Shown here one piece after another: positions 1 to 14,500 of a stretch of DNA of 64,000 nucleotides. The position numbers were made by a program, and so were the translations under genes. Under the pieces are notes generated by a model. The model ran no database searches. It saw only the letters and a program-made list of their open reading frames with translations, and had not been told where the DNA came from. Each line of letters begins with the position of its first letter. Within the stretch, counting starts at the first letter, position 1. Location of the stretch: positions 38,501-102,500 of the forward strand of contig JAOPHQ010002006.1 of NCBI GenBank assembly GCA_030340625.1, written 5' to 3'. The DNA is from Merluccius polli. Lineage: Eukaryota > Chordata > Actinopteri > Gadiformes > Merlucciidae.

Positions 1-3000
1 AGCCATCCATCTCAAAGTACTCCTTGGCCTGCATGGGTGGGAACACGCACACAAACAGTTTCAAGCCTCGTTTCCACCAAACACTTTCGGCATAGTACCG
101 TTGAAACCGTTACGCAACCCGTGCCAACCTGCAACTAACCCTAGATCTGTTTTGTGTTTCCACCGCAAACAGCTACCCTCAAACGTAGGCGGGGTTCACA
201 GCCAGGTAACTATCGTGACATCATATTCAACGCAACAGAGTAAACACAGGAACACAACAACACAATGGGTGTGGATGTTTATTACAACAAGGAGACAAGC
301 TTTGTTTAATAAGCAAGGCAAAATACTGCCGAAATAAACGAGAGTTTGGGAAATGCTATTTCAGTGCACATAGAAATAAATTAAATACATTAAAGGAGCT
401 ATATGTAAGAAATGTACTCAAAGTAATCATAAAATGACCCTAATATGTCAATAGACATTGAGGAATCATGTTAATTTCAAGTATTTATGTCAGACATAAT
501 AGTAGTCCAGCCAGAATATTTAATTTCAAACGCAATATTTCTGTGCCAGGAAAACTGTTTTGTTTACATTTTGTGTTTTGGTCTGTTGCTCCACCTTCTG
601 CCTAGCGTCCAATCGCGAAGTCAGTACTGTGTCGCCATCCGGGTTGCCAGATAGGCTGAGCTGCAGCCATTTACTGTATAAGGAAGGCTGCAGCTACAAA
701 TGTTTCGGGTCAGAAATGTCTGACGTTACTAAATGCATTCGTGAACATGTTTACATTGCACTATTAGCCTACCAAATATATTTTAGTTGGGTAATGAAAA
801 TGGTCCATGTTTCCACTGGAGTGAGCTATTGCAGTATATCTTTAGAATTATATTTGGCTTATCGCCATTATTCAGTTTTTGCTAGAAAAACATGTTTGAA
901 GCGAATCATTGCGTCGTTGCCTCATGGGCGTTTTCACTAAGTCAGTATCGTTTGCTCAATGACTATGTAAGGATTTCACACCATTGAGGGTGCCATTTAC
1001 TGCACACCGACTGCAGTGTGGATGATAATAAAACAGCGGTCAGAGCTGGCGTGTGTGTCCGTTGGGGGCTGCTCTATTCGGACACATTACTATGAAGCCC
1101 CGGTGACGGTGTGGGAGTGCGGATGATAATAAAACAGCGGTCAGAGCTGGCGTGTGTGTCCGACAGGGCTGCTCTATTCGGACACATTACTATGAAGCCC
1201 CGGTGATGGTCTGGAAGTGTGGATGCTAATAAAACAGCGGTAACAGCATGTGTGTGTGTCCGAGAGGGCTGCTCTATTCGGACACATTACTATGAAGCCC
1301 CGGTGACGGTGATGCAGTTGGTCAATATTATCAGGGATCTATGCAAGGCAAGTGTATTTGTATAGCACACTTCATACACAGAGGCAATTCTATGTTCTTT
1401 ACCTAAATAAAAGCAAAGAACAGTATGTAAAACACTTGTCATGGTTGCGCCTTCTAGTAGACGCAGTGTTGTGTTGAGTAATCCGGGAACGGGGAATCTG
1501 GCAACCGCTACTCTGGGGGGGGAGGGGGAGGGAGTACCACGCTGTACAGTATTTACAACGTGGTTGCAATAACAGTTTTGGCCAGAGAGGGAGCAATCCT
1601 ACATATAGGTCCTTTAAATAAAAATAATGTGGCATCGTCGTGGGGTGTTTATACCGTTAGTCTCCGTCGCAATCGATGGGATATTTAAAAACGGCGGGCT
1701 TGTGCATCAAGTATTTTGTCATATAAAGTGATGATTCTGTTGACCAATGAACGGACTGCAGTGTTTCTTTTAGTATCTGATCAGTGTGCTAGGTACGTTA
1801 ACAGAGGGCTAACGAAAAAACGGCGCGGAATGGAGTGGTTCTATTCGTACCAGCCACAACTTTTGACAATGGAAACAACCATTCTAATGTGTAACGAACT
1901 GAAGTGAACCAGACTGCTTGGTGGAAACGAGGCTTTAGATGGTTCCTGCCATTCTGAGTTTATTTATATATCAGGTAAAAATAAACAACAATAAGTAAAA
2001 CAATAGCAATAAGTAAGAAAAACAAACAAAGCAACAAAAAAAATACACAGTCTGATCTCAATACAAAAAAAACAGAATTAAAAGCCAAATTATTAATTAT
2101 TCATTTATTTAAAAAATTAAGGGAATTTGCTGTTCTAAGATCCAAGGGGAGGGCTATGTGACTTTTAGCCCCGATTAATTAGGGTTGGGCGGTAATACGG
2201 TATCCCGGGGTATTTGAAATAACAACAGTGTCCGTTTCATTACGGTTATAAAAACAAATTATGCGGTGCAACGTGAGCATATATATAATAAACGCCTTAA
2301 AAGGGTTTGCCCAGCACCGCTGTCTGTGTGGTTGAAGATTCTATGAATGTGAACTTTTTGTAAACAATGTAATTTGTCAAATAAATAACCTGTCAAAAAA
2401 TACTAACTATTTAGAAGGCATCATAATCACGCGTGATATGACAGCTTCTCCTCAGAAGGGAGAATTACAAAAAACAGATGGCGAGCGTAAAAGGTCTCCA
2501 CATACAAATACCTTGGTGTTTTTTATTGACAACTCATTAACCTGGAACACCCATGTGGACAGTCTCTGTACCAGATTACAACAACGACTGCACTTGGTGT
2601 TGACCCAAAATTTATGTTGGTCTTTTACCAGGCAGTCTTAGAGAGCCTTATCAGAAACGGCATCACAGCTTGGTTTGGTAACCTCTCCGTGCTGTCCAAA
2701 CTGGTCCGATTGATGCAGACTTTTATTATAGGGATAAGACAGCATCCATCCTTGTAGTCTGCTTACGAACAGGCTACCCTAAGGCAAGCCAATAGGATAG
2801 TTACTGACCCATCCCATGTTCCGCACACTGATTATCAGCTACTGCTCTCTGGGAGGAGGTTCAGAGTCCCTCGCTGCAGATTAAATAGATTTAAAAATTA
2901 TTTTATCCCTGTGTCAATAAAACTTTTAAATAGCGGCAGGACGAGACCGTGCAGTTCTTTGCTTTTATTGAGGTCTGTTTTTCCTGTTTGTTTATATGTG

Positions 3001-6000
3001 CTTTTAGGAACCTTCCTGTATGTTTTTATTTATTTACTAACATCTTTGCATGCTTTTTGTATGTTTATGTCTTTTACGGCTGCAGCATGGGGGAAAGCCC
3101 AAGCCAAATTTTCCACTTTGTGGGACAATAAACGTAATCTTGAATCTTAATATGCTTGTTTTTCTGGCGAAAAACCTAGAATAGGCTTGAAGAATAGCCT
3201 AACGTTGCGGTCTGTAGGATACACGTGTGTTACTGCCTGTTTTTGTTATTTATTTTCATTTTGTTAATTTGATAAGCCTTAGCCTACTTGATGCTACAAG
3301 GCCTTTACACACCAGGGAAGAAACGAAAAAGCGAATCGAAAATGCGGAATATTCGTTGACGAATATTTGCGTTCAAACCTTTCACACCAAGGCCGACACA
3401 AATAATCGCTCCATGCATTTCACCAAAATTTAGGAATGCACAGATTTATCGGACGTACATCGTCATGGTCAATATTCGCGTTGTTGATTGCCATAGGTCT
3501 ATTGGGAAATAAGATGACATTCACCGATGGCAGTGGCCAATGTTTATCTATTTTACATACATTTTGTGTTGGTTATTTGCGGTCTGACTTGCTGTTTGGG
3601 AGAAGATCCAACAGGTGGTAGCTACTAGGGCTGCCCCCTAATCGACCAACCCCAGTCGATTGACAGAGGCTTAGTCGAATAAGTTTTCATTAGTCGCGCA
3701 AAAAGTAAAGCATGAAAATAACATGCCACAAGCATGGCAACCGAATACATCCGTGGTCGTAACAAGCCCTGAATTAACTCATCGCTGCAGAAATATTGAC
3801 CAATACACCTACGTAGGTAGACACCGCTAGACATGCGGGACTAATACCGGTGATTAGTTCCCCATGTCTGATCACTGTAATTCAGAGTTTGAATATCGGT
3901 TGAATATCAAATATCTTTACATATCTTGAATATCAAATATCTTTAAAAAAAACACTTTCGTATTAGTAACTACCCTCCCGGTGAAGGTGAACCCTCCCGG
4001 ACACCACTATTAAGTTGTGTGCAGTTATACGGTGTATAAATGCAATTATCAAAAGTGTTCAATGTCTCCATTCTGGTTGTTCCGACAACCTTCAGAACCG
4101 CTTTTAACCACTGTTAATAGGCGGCCCGCTTTGTGCGTGTGCTTGTAAAAATTATATTTTAAAGGCAGATTATTATGGTATGTATATTATCTGTAAAGTA
4201 GCACAAGGTTAACAGTGTTTCTTTTATAACCCTCTCACCCTGGAACTCAAATCAATCTCTGATGCCCCAAAAAATAAATCGTAATAATTACATTAAAAGT
4301 GGGACGATTAGTCGACTATCGGCTTGAAATAGCGACTAATAGCCGACTAAGAAAATCTTGAGTCGGGGGCTCGAAATACCGATAAAAAGTTTTTTACATT
4401 TGAGGGAGGTGGAAAAGTTGGGGTATTGATAAAAGGTTAATTTGACAAAGTGCAATGGAAACTGATACAGCGAAGTTCCTTGAAATAGTACAAGAAACAA
4501 ACAGTTTATTTTGTAAGTTTTGTTTGTTGTTTGTTTCTTCCAAGTTTTCATTTTGTTCGTTTTGAGGTTTGATTGGCGCTCTTTTAATTACGTCATCTCG
4601 GTGCGGCCTCTTCTTCTGCAGTGGTATGACGGCACCTGACTGGAGAATTAGCGCCACCTACTGCTTAGCTTGATGAACCAACTCCTAATATTCGAATAAC
4701 AGTAGTGGATGGAAACGTGCAAACGTGCATTGCTTTTTCTTTTGCCGATTTTCTGTAAATTCGATTAAGATTTGCAATACATTTGGATGGAAACCCAGCT
4801 ACTGTCTCACACACCGTAAGCCGCTAGTAAAGTGCACAACTGCACATCACACAAATAGTCTAGGTCAGGGCTGCCCAATTTGGGGACCGATTATTTTTGG
4901 CCTGCTGCCCATGCTCGAATTGTTAATACTTTTAACTATTATTATGTGCCAGCAGTCGGAATATCTCTTAATATTTATTTATTGTTGCACTTCTTCTCCT
5001 GACCACAAATTAACATTGTATTACATTGGGGTTAGGGTGGCGCTGTTGCGTTCCCATCAGCTCAAATCCGACCGGCCGTGACCACAGAGTGAGAAGATCT
5101 TCTTCTTCTTCTTCCAACGGCGGCGCTTAGCAACCAACAAAAAAGAGTGAGAAGATGCTGTGATGGAGCGTGGGAGGCAGTGGCACTGTGATAACAGAAA
5201 GTTTAAAAAAAACTTGGGAACATGAGTACTTTTTCACAGAGATTGATTCCGTGGCAGTATGTTTGATTTGTAAGCAGAGAGTCTGTGTTTTAAAAGAATA
5301 CAATCTTCATCGCCATCACGAAACGCGGCATTCCCATCAGTTCTCAAAATACACCAGAGAGGAGAGAAATATGAAGGCTGGAGACCTGTTAGCAAAGCTA
5401 ACTTCCCAACAATGCACCCTTCTCCAGCCATCAACTGAACAGGAGAATGCCACTCGGGCAAGTTATCGTATTTGCTCCCTCATTGTCCGAAGCGGATGAC
5501 CTTTCGCGGTGGGTGATTTTGTGAAACAATGTCTGACAGTTGCTGCTGACACCGTGTGCCCAAATCAGACGCGGGCTTTTTTCCACATTAGTTTGTCACG
5601 GAACACGGTCACCCGCCGTGTTGAGGATATGGCCGAAGACATTCGGGGCCAAATTGTCCAGAGAGCAGGTCAATTTTCTGCCTTCTCCATCGCATGTGAC
5701 GAAAGCACCGATATATCGGACTCAGCTCAGCTGTTAGTCTTCCTGCGAGGAGTGAATGAGGACCTTGGACAACAAAAGGCACAGATGTTTTTATGGCAGT
5801 GCAGCGAGTTATGGATAGGAACAGCTTGAAGTGGGAAAACCTATCAGGTATCACGACAGACGGAGCCCCGGCTATGGTCGGTAAGAGAGCAGGTCTCACT
5901 GCACTTGTGTCAGACAAAGTCCGCGAATTGGTGGGTCAGTGTTAAAATACCATTGTATTTTACACCAAGAACAGTTGTGTGCCAAATCCATCGGCCTGAA

Positions 6001-8479
6001 AAACGTGATGCAAGATGTCGTTGCCATCGTGAATAATATTCGCTCAAAGGCGCTCTCACACCGTCAGTTCAAAGCTCTTCTGGATGAGATGGATGCACAG
6101 TACGGAGATGTGCTGTACCACCAGGAGGTCAGGTGGCTGAGCAGAGGAAAAGTTTTACGGCGTTTTTTTGAACTGCGTGAGGAGATCGGGGCTTTTCAAG
6201 CAACGAAGAAAAACAACATTCAAGTGCCTTCCGACAAACACTGGATTTCCGACCTGGCTTTTCTCGTGGACATTACAGAGCTACTGAATATCCTGAATCT
6301 TCAGCTTCAGGGGAAGGACCAGATAATCAGTCAGCTGTATGATCACGTCAGAGCCTTCAAGCAAAAACTTCTGTTGCTCAGCAGACATCTCTCAACAGGT
6401 GAGGTCTGATTTCAATACTGTAATGAACCAAAAAAAAATGAATTAGTCTTGTTATTGATCCTAACCATGTTAATTGTGTGACCTATGCATCCATATGTTG
6501 TGTCAGTGAAAATTAGGCTGCTTCATTAAATGGAGCACTAATTTCTTGCATCTTACACATTGTTCCTTTTTTCTTTGTGTCTCTACATTCAGGAAATTTG
6601 GCACATTTTCCAAGCCTCAGAGAAGTTGGGTTGATGGAGGAAGACGAGCCAAAATACCTTAACATTCTCAGCAATCTTGTGGTGGTGTTTGACAATCGCT
6701 TCAAAGATTTTCAAGAAAATGCAACAGCATTTGAGCTGTTGGCGCAACCCTTTTCTGTACCTGTGGATGCAGTCAGTGAGGAGCTTCAAATGGAACTTCT
6801 GGAACTTCAGGCTGATTCAGACCGCCATAGCAAGTTCAGAGAGCTTACCTTACAGGACTTTTACAGACGTGTTCCTGCACACAGGTATGCCAAGATCCGC
6901 AAACATGCACAGGTGATGCTGTCCCTCTTTGGAAGCACATCCGTCTGTGAGCAGGCTTTCAGCCTGTTGAATCTAAATAAGTGTAAACTGAGAAATGTCT
7001 GACTCTCACCTACACGACATTCTCACTTTGTCAGTAAGTCAGCTGGAGCCTGATGTTGAGAGACTTTTAAAAACCAAGGGCAGGCTTCATGTCTCCCACT
7101 GACAGGCCTTCTGCATGTTACTGAGGATTACATGCCTAAAAATTACTGTTCAAGGCAGTGATGAATGTAGCATTTTTGTACCAAATGTCTGGTGATAAGA
7201 GTATTGTTGCACTTTTTTTGCATATGCTGCTCTGTATGGTTTAGGGGTGACCCCGAATAGTCGACTATTCGACGATTCGATCGAAGGAGCCCTGATTCGA
7301 CTGCCAATCTCATAGTCGAATCGTCGGCAAAACACAGGATCATTCCATTCGGGCTATAGGTGGTGCTGAATGTCTGATTTTACATATAGTTTCTTTCTCC
7401 CAATAAATCATGATATATTGCCTATTTTTGTATAAATATCAAGTGCAAAACACTGCCGCCGCGGCACGTCTATGACACATGTGCCGCCCCTAGCACTCAT
7501 AGGAAGCGTCGCACTGCGGCACGTCAACAGGAATATAGTCGTCTCCGGAGCAGAAGAAAAACAAAAGAAAAGAAAAAAGCGCCTTTTCGGCGGCAATTGA
7601 CGCGCGGTGACACTGTGAAATAGGACAGTGGCGTGAAATGTCGCAGGGCGGCGCATCGCTGCCGCCGCCGGGGTGTACATAGAAAATAATAGGGGCGGCT
7701 GTTTTGACGCGCGCCGTTCAGCGGCGGTGTGCACCGCCAATGTCGCAAATGAGAATATGGATCAATGAGCAAAAAAAGAGAAAAAAAACATGATTCGACG
7801 ATCAGTCGACTATAGGCAAGACTTGACGAATCAGATTCGACTATGTAAATTCTTAGTCGGGGACACCCCTAGTATGGTTAATGTTAATACAGTCCAGTGA
7901 TCATAAGAAAAAAATCTAAAGCTGTTGCACAATTATATTACTATTAAATTTAATTAAAAATGATTGTTCAAGGCAGTGATGAATGAAGCATTTTTGCACC
8001 ACGTCTTTCTATGAAAAAAGTATTCCTCTGTTTTTTTCAAGCACAGAAGAATGTATAGGGCAGGCCTAGGGCTAAAATGTCTGTCACTTTGGAGCATGTT
8101 CTGCTCTGTATGGTGCATATGTTAATACAGTCCAGTGATTTATAAGAAAAAATATATACAGCTGTTGTACAATTATATTTCTATTACTTTAAAAATGATT
8201 GTTCAAGGCAGTGGAGAGTATAATATTTTGGTCTCATAGAGGCATGTTGTTGAAGGCACAGGCCTGTATTATTATTTTTCTGCTTTCAATAAACAGCAGT
8301 GTTGATTTTCCAAATGACTTTGTATGACTGTTTATTTTGCACAGTTATATCATAGGCATATTTAATTTAATGCACCGCAATATGAATGTCTAATTTTGGC
8401 CCGTGACCCTCCACCCCAAGCCATTTTTGGCCCTCCACTGAGAAGAATTTGGGCACCCCTGGTCTAGGTTTTAAAACAA

Positions 8480-8547
<68 letters not shown>

Positions 8548-11500
8548 ATTAAATTTGTATAGCGCTTTTCTATATACTTTGATTGGTGCTCTTTTAATTA
8601 CATCATCTCGTTGCGCCCTCTTCTTCTGCAGTGGTATAATGGCACCTGACTGAAGAATTAGTGCCATGGCTGATGAGATCAAATCTCATCAGCCATTTGA
8701 AAAGAAGACATGGAGAAGTGTACAACGGTTACCTGAAAGCAGATAAAAAAAACTAAGAAATGAACTGGACACCAAGAAAGCACAAAGCACAAAACTAAGT
8801 ACTAACTACAAAACTAAACTAAAAAGGCTTTTGAAACAGTTATTTTTCACAAAAAGAATCTGTCATGTGAAAGAAGGTATATTAAAGTTTGTTTCATAAA
8901 TGAATTTGTTGGATTTAAATTGTGCTCATTCAAAGATAGTGTGATGAAGGGCTGTAAGACTTTAAAACCGTTGTTATTTTTTTATAATGAAGATTTCTTT
9001 GTTTCCCTGGCACAAAAGGGGGAATAAATAATGAAAAAAACAAAAAAAACAAAACATCAGTATTGTCTATCGGCCAGATTGTTATTTTAAACATCGGTAT
9101 CGGTATTGGCCCAGAATGTCACAATCGGTGCATCCCTACAGAATATTAAAAGTTCACTGGTGGAGGACTAGCGCTGGAGCAACTGTTGGATTGATATGAG
9201 AGAGCGCAAGAAGAAACGGAGAAGAAAGAAGAAAAAGTGTGTGTGTGTTTAAGTGCAGTGAATGAATTAGTGTAGCGGTTGAATAATCAAAAAGTTGCGA
9301 ATTGTAGTGGCCTGTAAAAAAAAGAAGTTTTTAATATAATAAACCCACACTCAACTCTAATCACTGGAGACTGGCTCATTATTTCAAGTGTGCAAGGGTT
9401 TTCATCATTCATGACTGGACTGAACAGAGGGGGTTAGTATATGTTTGCATTGTATAGATGTCTATCATATGTATGCGTTTATTATATGTGGTACTGCATG
9501 GCCTTTAATAGTCAGTTTATAATGGTCAGTTTATAATACCTCCGGAGCTCGTGGATTGTTCAAGGAAAGACAGTAAGCCCATACGCATCCACTCTCTTTG
9601 GCTTTCCTCCTGCCTGTCCACTCTCTAGAAAATCTATTGATCGCGAAAAAAAAAAAATCTGCACCGAGTTTCGGATTCGGTGTGGATAGACTCAAAGAGA
9701 TAGATGGATTCAAACTTTTAAATTGACATGCGATTTTTTCACATGAATTATTCGCGCTTGGTCTGAAAAGGCCTATAGGCTGTGCTTTTAATTAAATTTA
9801 TTTGTAGGCCTACTGGATTGTAACCCATAGACAATTTGTTAATTTCATTCCGTTTGGTTGACAGACACCCAAGAATGTCATGTCCTTGCACTATTTTTTG
9901 TTTACCTTAGGCAACCCACTGTACTTGCATTCAAGTTTTATATTTGTTGTTAGATGTTAATGTTGTACATGTTTTGTTGTCATTGTTTCAATATTCTGTT
10001 GCAAATACGGAACGTTTGCTATTCCCTTTCTGATATTCACAGAACTAAAACTGGAACATGTATAACATGTATTTTTTATTATTTTTTAATTTGTTATTGA
10101 AATTCTATCAAATATAAAGAGGGAAATATATAGTAGTGTCCACAAATATATACACCTTATCAATTAAAAAATTCCCCCCCCCCCTCCTTTCAAATGGTTT
10201 TGTCTCCAATCCAATCAACGTCGTATCTTCTGACATCCCGAACTGGTCCTGAACGCACCGCAAGCCGCAGTCCGGTGAACGTCGTCACTCAGGTAGGCAC
10301 TGGTTTAATTTAATTAATTTAATTTAATATGAAACCACGACTAAACAACACACACCTTTTATGTTATATACGTTAAAAAGCTATGAAGTAGGTCAGTAGG
10401 ACCTGCCACCTTAACCTCAGTACTCGCAACCAAGCAAGCAAGTCTAATTATCATGAAAACGATGTTATCTCCATCATGCAGGAAAACGTACAAATATGCA
10501 ATTAATTTCTGGAGCAGTTCTTTACGTTTTGCATAGTTTTGGTAGTTTAGTGATTAGTCTCCCCCTTTGCTTTATAGCCAGTCTGATGTATCCAGCATGT
10601 CAGAGTAGGACTGCTGATCTAGAGTCTGATCATTACTTATAATGAAAGGTAAATGACTGATGACTCAATGACTATGGATGGCGGCGCCGCAGCGGTCTGG
10701 CAACATGGGGGTGGGAATAGTATGTGTCGTGGGGTGAGGGCACTTTTTTTTTGTCTTGAGCCCCTGCCCCCTGAAATGTCTGCGCACGGCCCTGATTGTG
10801 AGAAAATCACAGTTGAAGTGCACTGCAGCTACCACCTTGTGGCAGGAAACGGTATAGCAGCGACTACATAAATGAATCATTTGGAATTGGTGGCTCCCTC
10901 CAAGCCCTACAATGTGATTTTAATCTGCAGGTAATACCGTACACCCAGGTAAAATTTGGGGACGGTTTAAAGATTGGATACCGCCCAGCCCTACAATGTA
11001 TTTTCAACTTTATAACGTTAATTTATAATCATGATTTCCTTATCAAAAGTGAAAAATATATCAATAACAAGAAAATCTCCAGCATTTAGTGTCAAGCTTT
11101 TAGTCAGCATGTTTTACTCGTTGCTGCCACATGAGGACATCCTAACTATACTTTTTAAATGATCCACCTGAAAAATGTGTTGTAAATCCCTTACCTGAGT
11201 GACATAGGTCTGTCCCACCAAAAACACAACTCTGGCTTCAGCAAAGTCCAATGGGGCCAAACTTGGCACCTATAAAAATAAAAATAATAATAACACTTTT
11301 TGTGTGAAAATGTAAAAGTACAAATACTGCCATTATTGTTCGCCAACTTTTTATCAGTGAAGTTCAGTGAAATTCGCAGAAAATCATACATTTTTAAGTA
11401 TTAGCCAAAAATAGTAGCAACAGTAATAGTTATGGCAGTCCATCGATTACGATGACAACGTTGCTCCAAATAGAATGTATGGACAATTATTGGGGTGTGT

Positions 11501-14500
11501 TGCGGCGATACATAGCCATGTGGCTGTGCAGGCCGATACGGGATCCGCAGAAGAGAGACAGGGGTATGTGGCACTGGCGGGTGTGGGCACTGCAGCACGC
11601 TGATGCCTCAGTGCACGTCGCTGTATCCTCCTCTCTGTGGCTTGCTCCTGAAGGTGAGTAGTTCCCTGGTGGCAGGAGGAGCTCCAGGTGTTGCGATCAG
11701 CAGCCAGGGACTCGAGTGCTGTAGGTGGAATGTTGCACTGCTTCAGGAGGGTTTTGAGGTGATCCTTGAAGCGCTTTTTTGGACCCCCAGCAGATCTCTG
11801 GCCATCCAAAATTTGGCCGTAAAGGATTTGCCTGGGCAGGCGGTGGGCAGGCATACGGATCACATGCCCAACCCAGCGTAGGTGTTTCTGTGCAAGGAGC
11901 ACGGCGATGCTAGGTGTGTGGGTCCGGTCAAAGACTTCGGCATAGGGCACCTTGTCTTCCCAGGACACACCCAGGATCCTTTGCAGGCAACGGATGTGGT
12001 AGGCCTCTAGAGTTCGAAAGTGCCTCTGGTAGGGTGTCCAGGTTTCCGAGCCATACAGCAGTGTGGAAAGATAGACTGCCCTGTACACAGCTGCTTTGGT
12101 GGAGGTGGTGAGGTTACTGTTCTGGAAGACCCTGGAGCTAAGCCTGCCAAAGGCAGCAGAGGCCAGACCAATGCGGACCTAGATGTCGTAATCGATGTTG
12201 CAGGAGGGGGACAGAATGCTGCCTAGGTAGGTGAAGTGTGGGACAATGGCAAGGGGATGACCATCGAGGGTGAAGGTGGGCACACGTGTTTGGGGGGTGA
12301 ACTCCTGAACAACTATCTGTGTTTTCTTGATGTTGACTTGGAGACCAATGGCGCTGTAGATGGAGGCAACCACATTCAGCGCACGCTGTAGGGATTCTGG
12401 TGAGTGGGCGAGGAGAGCACAGTCATCTGCATACTGTAGCTCTAAGATGTGTTGGGTGGTGGTTTTGGTGAAGGCTTGGAGGCGTCGAATGTTGAAAAGG
12501 TTGCCATCCAGTCTGTACTGTATCTGTACCCCATCAGATGGGTCCAGGAGTTTGTGGGAGAGGAGGGTGACTGTGGAGAGGAATACGTTGAAGATGGTTG
12601 GGGCTAGGACACACCCTTGCTTGACCCCCACATCCACACTGAAGAATGGGGATTGTTGGCCACCAACACTCACACAGGCTTGCATCCCATTGTGGCGCAT
12701 TGCCGCAAGATGTTCCTAAACTTTGGTGGAACCCCCAGCTTCCCCAGCACTTCCCACAGCAGTTCCCGGTTTACCGTGTCGAAGGCCTTGGACAGGTCGA
12801 TGAAAGCTAGGTACAGGTCCTTGCAGTGTTCTCTGCATTTTTCCTGTACCTGTCTAGCAACAAAAATCATGTCTGCGGTACTTCGCTGTTGCCTAAAGCT
12901 GCACTGGGACTCCGGTAGGATGTTATCGGTAGCATGAGATGCTAGTCGAAGTAGCATGATCCGTGCTAGCACCTTCCCGTCAACTGACAAGAGGGAAATG
13001 CCTCTGCTATTACCGCAGTCTGCTTTGTCTCCTTTACGCTTAAAGATTGTGATGATGTTGGCATCCTTCCAATCTTGCGGGATGACTTCAAATGACCAGA
13101 TGGTACTGATCAGTTGGTGTAATCTGCGGGTGAGGAGGTATCCACCATGCTTCAGGATTTCTGCCGGGACTCCATCAAGGCCCGGGCTCTTGTTGTTCTT
13201 CAGGCCAGCGATGGCTTTTCGTACCTCAGTACGAGTCCAGATCGGTGACGGTTGGCAGACATGGGAGGTCGGCAAGTGTGTCCATCCTGGTTGGATATGA
13301 GGTGTTCAGCAGGGTGTTGAAATGCTCAGCCCATCTGTCCAGGATCTGTTGTTTGTCCTTGTACAGGATGGTACCATCTGCTGATCTGACTGGGGTTATG
13401 TTCTTCCTCTGTGGGCCATAGATAGCCTTGATGGCGTCATAGAAAGCGTGGGAGTTGTTGGTGTCTGCGTGGTGCTGTATCTCGCTGGCTTTCTTTGTCC
13501 ACCATTGTCCGTCATTCTCCATGGCTCTGAGGGTGTGCTGGGTTTCAGCCCGGATGTTGTTGAAGCGGGCCTTCAGCGAGGTGGATTGGGGGTTGGAGAG
13601 GTGAGCTGCAAGGGCCTTGTGCTTTGCCTGAAGTAGGTTGTGTATACCTGGTGCACTGTTGTCGAACCAGTCTTGGTGTTTCCGTCTGGTGTACCCTACA
13701 GACTCTACTGCCGCCTGGTGAATAGCAGTGCGTAGGGTGCTCCAGGTGAGGCTGACGTCGGGATCAGCTGGTGTTTCAGGGAGCTTGGGCAGCTGTAAGG
13801 CGATCTGTTCCCTGAGCTGGTTGACTGAGTGCGGGGACTTCAATGCATCACAGTTGAGCTTCCTGCAGGGTGGTGTTTTCCTCAGTGGGGGACGGAGTTC
13901 CAGGGTGAGTTTGGCTCTGATCAGGCGGTGATCAGTCCAACAGTCTGCTCCACGCATGGCTCTGGTGACTTGCACCTCCTTCCTGTCAGCTTGGCGGACA
14001 ATAATGTAATCAAGGAGGTGCCAGTGTTTAGAGCGGGGGTGTTGCCAGGAGGTCTTAAATCTGTTCATCAGTTGGAACAAGGTGTTGGTGATGACCAGCC
14101 GATACTCAGAGCAGAGAGTGAGGAGGCGAAGACCATTTTCATTGAGCTTACCAACACTGTGCTGCCCAAGCACATCCTTCCATAATGCACCGTCAGAGCC
14201 CACTCTCGCGTTAAAGTCCCCAAGGAGAATGAGCTTGTCGGTGGAGGGTGTTATATTTATGGCGGAGTGCAGGGAGGCATAGAAGAGTTCCTTGCACTCA
14301 GGGTCAGCATCCAGTGTTGGGGCATATGCACTGATGAGGGTGGCATGACGGTTGTTGGGGTCAGGTCATCAGTCTTTCACTGATGCCGACTGGGGATTCT
14401 GGGAACCTCTGAAGCAGGCTTGACCGCACAGCAAAAACCTACACCATGGAGGCGGCGGGAGCCTTCTGGAAGCCCCCTCCAGAAGAAGGTGTAGCCTTCT

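Larger units (their letters stand above)
4866..8461 (+). mobile_element. hAT transposon, 3.6 kb, perfect 8-bp TSD
   Basis: It begins CAGGGCTGCCC and ends in the inverse GGGCACCCCTG. It is flanked on both sides by GTCTAGGT (4858-4865 and 8462-8469), the 8-bp duplication expected of hAT. It contains a decayed transposase gene on the plus strand and a younger MITE at 7242-7871. Three diverged copies of a block starting GTTCAAGGCAGTG lie in its 3' part (about 7149, 7963 and 8198). Confidence 0.9.
3431..9138. mobile_element. Possible hAT-like element enclosing the 4.9-8.5 kb hAT
   Basis: The left end TAGGAATGCACAGAT and the right end, read outward TAGGGATGCACCGAT, are diverged inverted repeats of a common fish hAT type. 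Flanking 8-mers do not match well. It is offered as a middle layer of the nest. Confidence 0.35.
2180..10993. mobile_element. Possible outermost hAT-like element of the KIFBP intron nest
   Basis: The left end TAGGGTTGGGCGGTA matches the inverted right end, which read outward is TAGGGCTGGGCGGTA. The pair encloses the nested elements listed below. Flanking 8-mers match only weakly, so the two ends might belong to different fragments. Confidence 0.35.

Noticed and set aside
560..940. 126-residue open frame near the left edge
   Set aside because: Lies within an inverted-repeat transposon and resembles no protein family I know.
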